Assembly: GCA_023430625.1 (NCBI GenBank)
Contig: JAEZAA010000125.1
Coordinates: 1-10,305 of the forward strand
Direction of reading: 5' to 3'
Length of the DNA: 10,305 nt
Source: Pseudomonadota bacterium
GTDB taxonomy: Bacteria; Pseudomonadota; Gammaproteobacteria; Pseudomonadales; Oleiphilaceae
Part shown: piece after piece, positions 5,773 through 10,305 of the stretch
Numbering within the stretch: the stretch's first letter is position 1
Layout of the letters: every line of letters begins with the position of its first letter
Translations under genes and position numbers: made by a program
The notes under the pieces: model-generated
What the model saw: the letters and a program-made list of their open reading frames with translations, nothing else
What the model was told of the DNA's origin: nothing
Databases searched by the model: none

Positions 5773-6690
5773 ATGATCCGATTCGGCGTCGACGTCGGTG
5801 GTACCAAGCTTGAAATCATTGCACTGGATGCAGCCGGCCAGGTCCTTTTGCGCCGGCGCCGTCCCAGCCCCAGCCAGCACTATGCCGACATGCTGGATAG
5901 CATCGTCAGCCTGGTGCGGGAGGCGGAAGCCACGCTGGGCCAGCGCGGCACGGTGGGCCTGGGAATTCCAGGCACGCTGTCGCCCGATCACGGGCGGGTG
6001 AAGAACGCCAACAGCGTCTGCCTGATCGGGCAGGATCTGCGGGGTGACCTGGAACGTCGCCTGGACCGCCCGGTGCGGATCGCCAACGACGCCGACTGCT
6101 TTGCCTGGTCGGAATATTGCGATGGCGCCGGCCAAGGCGCGGCCAGCCTGTTTGGCGTCATCCTGGGCACCGGTGTCGGCGGTGGCCTGGTTATCAATGG
6201 CGGCCTGGTGTCCGGTCCCAATGCCATTGCCGGCGAATGGGGTCATAATCCCCTGCCCTGGCCACGGGACGCCAGCGAACAAGCACCGGCCTGTTATTGC
6301 GGCAAACAGGGCTGTATCGAAACCTGGCTGTCCGGCCCTGGCCTGGCCCGCACCTATCGGGAACGCACGGGACAGGCACTGGATGCCGCACAGCTGGCAC
6401 AAGCGGCCGCCTGTGGCGACAGCGCTGCCGAAGCCTGCCTGGAGGATTACGTCGACCGCCTGAGCCGGGCGCTGGCGACGGTGATCAATATCGTCGATCC
6501 GGCTGTGATCGTGCTGGGTGGCGGCGTTTCCAATCTGGACCGGTTGTATCGGGAGGTGCCGCAACGCTGGGGCCGCCATGTGTTCTCCGACCGGGTCAAC
6601 ACCCGGCTGAGCCGCGCACTGCACGGCGACTCCAGCGGCGTGCGGGGCGCCGCCTGGCTCTGGCCGGCCGCCCCTCAGTCGAACGGCTGA
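5773..6690 (+). CDS. mak: ROK-family fructokinase
   Basis: Cytoplasmic sugar kinase predicted to phosphorylate fructose with ATP to fructose 6-phosphate. The 305-residue protein resembles E. coli Mak almost end to end. It has the N-terminal phosphate-binding loop DVGGTK at 7-12, GIPGTLSP at 64-71, KNANS at 77-81, the catalytic-region NDAD at 105-108 with Asp106 as the expected base, and GTGVGGGLVINGG at 132-144. The ROK zinc site is GEWGHNPLPW with His158 and CYCGKQGCIE with Cys174, Cys176 and Cys181. VDPAVIVLGGGVSN at 241-254 and a Mak-like C-terminus HGDSSGVRGAAWLWP at 284-298 complete it. The ATG at 5773 is chosen because homologues begin with this MIRFGVDVGG-type sequence and GGTAGGG lies just upstream; an in-frame GTG at 5746 would add nine residues without a counterpart. 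It probably forms an operon with syd, 40 bases downstream. Specificity for fructose over other hexoses is inferred from similarity. Confidence 0.92.
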   Translation: MIRFGVDVGGTKLEIIALDAAGQVLLRRRRPSPSQHYADMLDSIVSLVREAEATLGQRGTVGLGIPGTLSPDHGRVKNANSVCLIGQDLRGDLERRLDRPVRIANDADCFAWSEYCDGAGQGAASLFGVILGTGVGGGLVINGGLVSGPNAIAGEWGHNPLPWPRDASEQAPACYCGKQGCIETWLSGPGLARTYRERTGQALDAAQLAQAAACGDSAAEACLEDYVDRLSRALATVINIVDPAVIVLGGGVSNLDRLYREVPQRWGRHVFSDRVNTRLSRALHGDSSGVRGAAWLWPAAPQSNG

Positions 6691-6730
6691 ACCCAAACGC
6701 CTTTAATCCTTCTCTCAAGGACGCTCATTC

Positions 6731-7300
6731 ATGAATCCACAGGTACAACAAGCCGTCCTGAAACTCTATGAGGATCTGGTGCAGCGTTTCCGCCAGGAGC
6801 AGCAGTCACTGCCGTTCAGCCGTATTCAGGAGGATTGGGATTCGCCCTGCATCGATCGTCGCGATGCCGACGCAGGCCTCACCTACTGGCAACCGGTACC
6901 GCGCCAGGATGAAGCACCGCTGGACGAAGTGGCACGCGGCCTGGAAGTGGCGATTCATCCCGATGTGCTGAGCTATTACGGCTGCCTGTGGGCCGATGGG
7001 ATACGAGTCGACAGTCCCTGGGGCGAGATCGGGCTGATTCAGGTGTGGAATCCGGAGGATCTGGAGCAACTCAAGGAAAATCAGCTGGGCCATGCCTTCA
7101 TGCGTCTGAAGAAACGGCTGCCTCTGAGCTTTTTCATTGGCGTTCAGCGTGACGATCATATCATCAGCCTCGACAACGAGCGGGGCGTGGTGTTGCGCGA
7201 ACGTCTGGGCCGGCGCGCCGACCAAGTCATTGCCAATAGCCTGGCGGAATTTCTCGGACAACTGACCCCGAACCTGAAGCCGTACGATGAGTTTCAGTAG
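6731..7300 (+). CDS. syd: Syd protein (SecY-interacting)
   Basis: Syd is a small protein loosely bound to the cytoplasmic face of the inner membrane that interacts with SecY and is thought to check or remove faulty SecYEG translocons. The 189 residues (E. coli Syd has 181) align through the family landmarks: SPCI at 38-41, YWQPVP at 52-57, AIHPDVLSYY at 74-83, a WGEI...IQVW segment at 97-106, the ENQLGH stretch at 116-121, a LPLSFFIG-type strand at 130-137 and the C-terminal ANSLAEFLGQLTP at 168-180. The start has AAGGA at 6717-6721, nine bases upstream. It follows mak by 40 bases with no terminator between, so co-transcription is likely, and it converges on ampE with a 39-base gap. Confidence 0.92.
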   Translation: MNPQVQQAVLKLYEDLVQRFRQEQQSLPFSRIQEDWDSPCIDRRDADAGLTYWQPVPRQDEAPLDEVARGLEVAIHPDVLSYYGCLWADGIRVDSPWGEIGLIQVWNPEDLEQLKENQLGHAFMRLKKRLPLSFFIGVQRDDHIISLDNERGVVLRERLGRRADQVIANSLAEFLGQLTPNLKPYDEFQ

Positions 7301-7339
7301 GCGCGCGCCTGGCCTGCTTACCTGACCGCGGCGGCGCCG
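7299..7339. other. Short convergent gap with GC-rich palindromes
   Basis: The gap between the convergent syd and ampE genes contains the perfect 12-base palindrome AGGCGCGCGCCT at 7299-7310, overlapping the end of the syd stop codon, and CGGCGCCG at 7332-7339 next to the ampE stop. No T runs follow, so these are at best weak transcription end signals. Confidence 0.3.
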
Positions 7340-8218
7340 TTACAACAAGCCCATCAGCACCAGCGCGGCCAGTACCGCAAACCAGACCAGGATACTGCGA
7401 TTGAGCAGATCCCGCAGCGCCAGAAGATAAGCCACATGCCGCCGCGCCTCGCTCTGGTCGGCGCCTTCCAGGCCCGCCAGCTCGGTGCTGGACAGTGCAC
7501 CCTCGGCCGCCTCATCCAACAGCACGCGAACCCGGCGGTCAGGATCGTTCAGATTCTGCCAGCCCCGCCGCATGCAGTCGGAAAAATTCCCCGCCAGGGC
7601 AAAGGTGCCCACCAGTAAACGTGCCGGCAGCCATTGCAGCCAACCATTGACGCGTCCGGCCACCTCGCGCAGCGCTTCGCTGTCGCCGCTTTCCGCCGCC
7701 TCGTCCACCAGTCGCGCCAGCAACGCCATCGGCGCGCCCAGCAGCATGAACCAGAAGATGACATGGAAGTAGCGGGCAAAGCTCTGATACAGAAACTCCT
7801 GGCGTATGCGCCGGTGCATCTCCGCCGCTGTCCGGGCCGGCTCCTGAAGACCCGGACCGATCTCACGCCACAGGGCCTCGGCCGCACTGTGACGGCCCAT
7901 TTGCCAGTCTTCCAACGAAGCTTCCAGCACGGGTTTCAGCAGGGGGCAACCCAGTACCAGAAACAGCACCAGTATTTGCAGGAAGAGCCCGCCTGCGCCG
8001 AACAGCCAGTCATCCGCCAGCCAGTCCAGCACCAGGAGCGCGAGGCTCGGCAGCAGCACCGCCAGCGCAAACAGCCCCCAGCCGCTCGCCGCAACGGCCG
8101 GCACCCGGGTTCTGAGCCAGTGCTGGTAATGACGCGCCTGGACGCCCACCTGGCGTCCCAGGGTCAAGTTGAAGCGGCGGTGGAGGATATAGACCAAGAG
8201 CAACGAAAGAAACGACAT
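7340..8218 (-). CDS. ampE: AmpE, inner-membrane beta-lactamase regulation protein
   Basis: AmpE is an integral inner-membrane protein encoded with AmpD. It was proposed to be a sensory or nucleotide-binding component of ampC regulation and is distantly related to the CobD/CbiB family; its biochemical role is not settled. The 292 residues match the family (E. coli has 284). Predicted membrane segments lie near 45-66, 72-93, 150-170 and 273-292, with a short hydrophobic N-terminus. Family-like segments are FWFMLLGAPMALLARLVD at 155-172 and LPARLLVGTFALAGNF at 197-212. The ATG at 8218 shares its A with the TGA stop of ampD (TGATG), which indicates translational coupling; an in-frame TTG one codon upstream is less likely. 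It is the last gene of the snoaL-like - ampD - ampE unit. Confidence 0.92.
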   Translation of the reverse strand: MSFLSLLLVYILHRRFNLTLGRQVGVQARHYQHWLRTRVPAVAASGWGLFALAVLLPSLALLVLDWLADDWLFGAGGLFLQILVLFLVLGCPLLKPVLEASLEDWQMGRHSAAEALWREIGPGLQEPARTAAEMHRRIRQEFLYQSFARYFHVIFWFMLLGAPMALLARLVDEAAESGDSEALREVAGRVNGWLQWLPARLLVGTFALAGNFSDCMRRGWQNLNDPDRRVRVLLDEAAEGALSSTELAGLEGADQSEARRHVAYLLALRDLLNRSILVWFAVLAALVLMGLL

Positions 8219-8808
8219 CAAGCACTCCAGGTCGGGGTTGTGCCAGTCGGGAACTGGCTCAGTGCCGTTCGATAACGCGCCCAGTCGAAATGAGGGCCTG
8301 GATCGGTTTTGCGGCCCGCCGCAATGTCGCTGTGACCGACGATCCGGTCCGGAGCCAGCGCCGGATATTGAGCCAGCAGCAAGCGCGTCACCCGCATGAG
8401 CTGATCGTACTGGACGGTCTCATAAGGCGTGTCGTCGGTTCCCTCCAACTCGATGCCAATGGAGAAATCGTTGCAGTTCGCGCGCCCCAGGAACTGGGAC
8501 TGACCCGCATGCCAGGCGCGCTCATGAAAGGGTACGAACTGCAGCACCTGCCCGTCGCGGCGGATAAACAGGTGCGCGGAGACCGTGATGCCGCGGATGG
8601 TTTCGAAGAAAGGATGCTCTGACCAGTCCAGCTGGTTACAGAACAGGCGCTCAACACAAGGGCTGCCGAACTGGCCGGGCGGCAGGCTGATGTTATGAAT
8701 AACCAGCAGGCTGATGTCCGCCGGGTCCGGGCGCTGGTTGAAGTTAACCGATGGCCGGCGCTGTGCGAAGTTCAGCCATCCCTGTTCGATGGCATCCGCT
8801 GGCATCAT
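8218..8808 (-). CDS. ampD: 1,6-anhydro-N-acetylmuramyl-L-alanine amidase AmpD
   Basis: Cytoplasmic zinc amidase that cleaves the peptide from anhydro-muropeptides during cell-wall recycling; its loss derepresses AmpR-controlled ampC beta-lactamase in species that carry it. The 196 residues contain the full Amidase_2 fold: VIHNISLPPGQFG with zinc ligand His38, the AmpD-typical VSAHLFIRRDGQVLQFVPF at 76-94, RAWHAGQS at 97-104, NDFSIGIELEG with catalytic Glu120, and VGHSDIAAGRKTDPGPHFDW with zinc ligands His159 and Asp169 and the conserved Lys167. No signal peptide is present, as expected for cytoplasmic AmpD rather than the periplasmic AmpDh paralogues. The start ATG at 8808 overlaps the stop of the upstream gene as ATGA; a second ATG follows at 8805. 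Translation is probably coupled on both sides. Confidence 0.95.
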   Translation of the reverse strand: MMPADAIEQGWLNFAQRRPSVNFNQRPDPADISLLVIHNISLPPGQFGSPCVERLFCNQLDWSEHPFFETIRGITVSAHLFIRRDGQVLQFVPFHERAWHAGQSQFLGRANCNDFSIGIELEGTDDTPYETVQYDQLMRVTRLLLAQYPALAPDRIVGHSDIAAGRKTDPGPHFDWARYRTALSQFPTGTTPTWSA

Positions 8809-9239
8809 GCCGCCGGCACCGTTGCTTTGGTCAGAGAGAGGCCCAGAAGATTCATAATGGCCGCCACGTCATAGGTTGAGGTGAGATTGCGGATCCGGCC
8901 ATGGCGCAGATGATAGATGGACACCACGGGCAACGAGACCACCCGATCCGACGAAGGAAAGCCGAACAGAGGCTTGCTGAGAATGCCGGTAATGCTCGAG
9001 TAGGTCACCACGGCGTCGTTTTCCGCCACCATCTCCTCCACCGTCACATTGAAATCCGCCACGGCCTCCCGAATCGCCCGGACATACTCGAGAAAGCCGG
9101 CGGAATCGAGCAGTTCGGCATTGAAGGAGCCCTGATACACGAAGCCGATATCCAGAAACGGCTTGGCGAGGGAGAACGCCCCCTGATTCCAGGCCAACTG
9201 GATAAACTTCTGCACATTACGTCGGTTTTCCTCAATCAT
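8805..9239 (-). CDS. SnoaL-like (NTF2-fold) protein
   Basis: A 144-residue cytoplasmic protein of the SnoaL-like/NTF2-like superfamily, a cone-shaped alpha+beta fold used by polyketide cyclases, isomerases, hydrolases and non-catalytic binding proteins. The sequence follows the family pattern: an N-terminal helix ENRRNVQKFIQLAWNQG at 4-20, FVYQGS at 33-38, a central FLEYVRAIREAVADFNVTVE stretch at 49-68, AENDAVVTYSSITG at 72-85 and the C-terminal VVSIYHLRHGRIRNLTSTYD at 105-124. No substrate can be assigned. The ATG at 9239 is preceded by AGGCGG about 7 bases upstream; the frame extends seven codons to a TTG without support. The stop overlaps the ampD start by four bases, so it is the first gene of a coupled unit with ampD and ampE. 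I do not recall a SnoaL gene in the standard ampDE operon. Confidence 0.8.
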   Translation of the reverse strand: MIEENRRNVQKFIQLAWNQGAFSLAKPFLDIGFVYQGSFNAELLDSAGFLEYVRAIREAVADFNVTVEEMVAENDAVVTYSSITGILSKPLFGFPSSDRVVSLPVVSIYHLRHGRIRNLTSTYDVAAIMNLLGLSLTKATVPAA

Positions 9240-9365
9240 TGCAACGCCGCCTAAACCCAATCCGGAAGACGCGTACTATTGCCGTTTTGCCCGTGCTGAT
9301 CAAGCGCGGCCTGCCAGCCACGTGACCCAGATCGAGGTTTGAGTCTTACCGGTTCCGGTTCGGGA
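9240..9365. other. Intergenic region upstream of the snoaL-like - ampDE unit
   Basis: The 126 bases separate the DUF1631 stop from the snoaL-like start. A short direct repeat CCGGTT (twice within 9349-9364) is present, but there is no clear terminator hairpin with a T run, so read-through from the DUF1631 gene is possible. Confidence 0.4.
9275..9303 (-). promoter_or_regulatory. Candidate sigma-70 promoter for snoaL-like - ampD - ampE
   Basis: On the minus strand TTGATC (9303-9298) and AATAGT (9280-9275) match the -35 and -10 consensus hexamers at 4 of 6 positions each, with the ideal 17-base spacer. The predicted transcript would start about 30 bases before the snoaL-like ATG. This is moderate evidence from sequence alone. 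Confidence 0.4.
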
Positions 9366-10305
9366 TCAGGCGCGCTTGGTCCCGCGCAAATTGCCGATGA
9401 CCGACTCCAGGGCGCGATCGAACAACAGGCCGTCGTCCAGCGGGTTGATCTTGCCGTCGCGCAGGGCTGCGGCAAGCCCCAGCCGAGTCTTTTCCGAAAC
9501 CTTTACACCGGCCCGGTTCACGAAAATGTACTTGCCGGTGGTCTTGATCACCGCCACCAGTTTGGCCCGGAACTTCTTGCCATCCTCCTCAAAGAATTCC
9601 ACCCAGCAGCCCGCATGCAGGCTATCGACTCGATCCAGATAACGCTCGTCGATCGCATCCGCCGGCTCTTCTTCCACATCCAGCAACTGGATAGAAGACG
9701 TGACCTCCCCTGCCTCCACAGTTGACGCAACGGGCGCCACGGCCTCATCGCTTATGGGCGACTTCTGAACCGCCAGGACTTCAGCCGGTTGCACAGCGTC
9801 AACGGCCGCCTGCGGCGCCTGCTGTGGTGCAGGCTCAGCCGGCGCCTGCGGCATCACATCGACTACCGGTGCACGGGCCTCTGTAGTGGCAATTGTAGAG
9901 GCAATCGGTGCGACGGCTGAGGCAGATTCGGCGGCGCCACTCGAAGGCTTGGCCGCACTCAGTAACCGTTGCAGGACATCCAGATGAATGGCCTCAAGCT
10001 CCTTGAGCAGGCGATCCATTTCAAAGGGGCTCATGGAGGTCGTCGTCAGGCCTTCACGCAAGCCCTTCAGCAAGCCTGGAATCATCTGCACCAGGCGTCG
10101 GCGCGTGGTACGTTCCGTCGGCGGGCAGACACTCCAGATCAGGTCGCGGGCAAGATTCAGTGCCTGGATCCATTCCGGGCTCTGCGCGCCGTGCTTGAGA
10201 TGCTGCAGCACCATCAGGTCGCTCCAGCCATCCCGCAGCAGCTTCAGAACCGCTTCCGGCACCGCGTGGCCCGCCAGCGCTTCATACAGCGCATCCTGGA
10301 CATCG
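9366..10305 (-). CDS. DUF1631 domain protein, 3' part (5' end outside window)
   Basis: The frame is open to the right edge of the window, so this is the C-terminal 312 residues of a larger protein; the GTG at 10262 is internal, not a start. The first part is helical (VPEAVLKLLRDGWSDLMVLQ, then WIQALNLARDLIWSV). An Ala/Pro/Val/Glu-rich linker follows at about 9690-9960. The last part is a compact domain with LHAGCWVEFF, KFRAKLVAVIKTTGKYIFVN, RAGVKVSEKTRLGLAAALRDG and LFDRALESVI. That C-terminal pattern is typical of DUF1631 proteins, which in Pseudomonas lie next to ampD (recalled, not searched). The last domain has a PilZ-like beta-barrel look, but I do not see the RxxxR/(D/N)xSxxG cyclic-di-GMP signature in this part. 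Function unknown; probably cytoplasmic. Confidence 0.85.
   Translation of the reverse strand, partial: DVQDALYEALAGHAVPEAVLKLLRDGWSDLMVLQHLKHGAQSPEWIQALNLARDLIWSVCPPTERTTRRRLVQMIPGLLKGLREGLTTTSMSPFEMDRLLKELEAIHLDVLQRLLSAAKPSSGAAESASAVAPIASTIATTEARAPVVDVMPQAPAEPAPQQAPQAAVDAVQPAEVLAVQKSPISDEAVAPVASTVEAGEVTSSIQLLDVEEEPADAIDERYLDRVDSLHAGCWVEFFEEDGKKFRAKLVAVIKTTGKYIFVNRAGVKVSEKTRLGLAAALRDGKINPLDDGLLFDRALESVIGNLRGTKRA

Noticed and set aside
5743..6696. A 317-codon open frame on the minus strand covering the whole mak gene
   Set aside because: It is antisense to a confidently identified fructokinase, has no recognisable motif and a composition rich in Gly, Ala, Gln and Pro, as expected for a shadow frame in GC-rich DNA.
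7634..8275. A 213-codon plus-strand open frame antisense to ampE
   Set aside because: The opposite strand encodes AmpE with clear family features; this frame is Gln/Arg/His-rich without domain motifs.
10260..10262. GTG at 10262 as the true start of the DUF1631 gene
   Set aside because: The frame stays open through 14 more codons to the window edge and the family is much longer, so the gene is cut by the window.
1..10305. CRISPR arrays, tRNA or rRNA genes, insertion sequences, integrases
   Set aside because: No regularly spaced repeats, no tRNA-like cloverleaf with T-loop sequence, and no transposase or recombinase motifs were seen on either strand.

Overview
The window looks like chromosomal DNA from a high-GC gammaproteobacterium of the Pseudomonadales/Oceanospirillales type (relatives of Pseudomonas, Marinobacter, Alcanivorax or Hahella). 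The reasons are the GC-rich housekeeping genes, a Syd protein, an E. coli Mak-like ROK fructokinase, and the order DUF1631 gene - ampD - ampE with a chemoreceptor nearby, which from memory resembles the Pseudomonas nadC-ampDE neighbourhood. I cannot name the species. I see no rRNA, tRNA, CRISPR array, insertion sequence or phage gene.

Layout from left to right: (1) 1-35, probably the last codons of a plus-strand gene, followed by a hairpin. (2) 134-1755, two plus-strand metabolic genes, a ketopantoate reductase (panE) and a PduO-type cob(I)alamin adenosyltransferase. (3) About 1756-3436, a markedly AT-richer block with two minus-strand genes for small membrane proteins (about four membrane segments each) that I cannot assign to a family, plus a roughly 300-base stretch without a convincing gene. 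(4) 3437-5520, a strong bidirectional terminator and a full-length methyl-accepting chemotaxis protein on the minus strand. (5) 5521-7300, an intergenic region with candidate divergent promoters, then mak (fructokinase) and syd on the plus strand. (6) 7340-9239, a tightly overlapping minus-strand unit read as snoaL-like gene -> ampD -> ampE. (7) 9366-10305, the 3' part of a DUF1631 gene whose start lies beyond the right edge.

Most of the window is core metabolism and cell-envelope maintenance. AmpD and AmpE act in cell-wall recycling and beta-lactamase signalling, and a SnoaL/NTF2-fold protein of unknown role is joined to them by 4-base and 1-base overlaps. Mak feeds fructose into central metabolism, and Syd is a SecY-associated factor encoded 40 bases downstream, probably on the same transcript. 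The chemoreceptor is divergent from mak.

The least explained part is the AT-rich block with the two unknown membrane proteins. They are co-oriented, unlike their surroundings in base composition, and share a short motif (KSD[IV]S followed by Y..KFI) just before a membrane segment. This is the best candidate here for something undescribed, but the sequence alone does not reveal a function.
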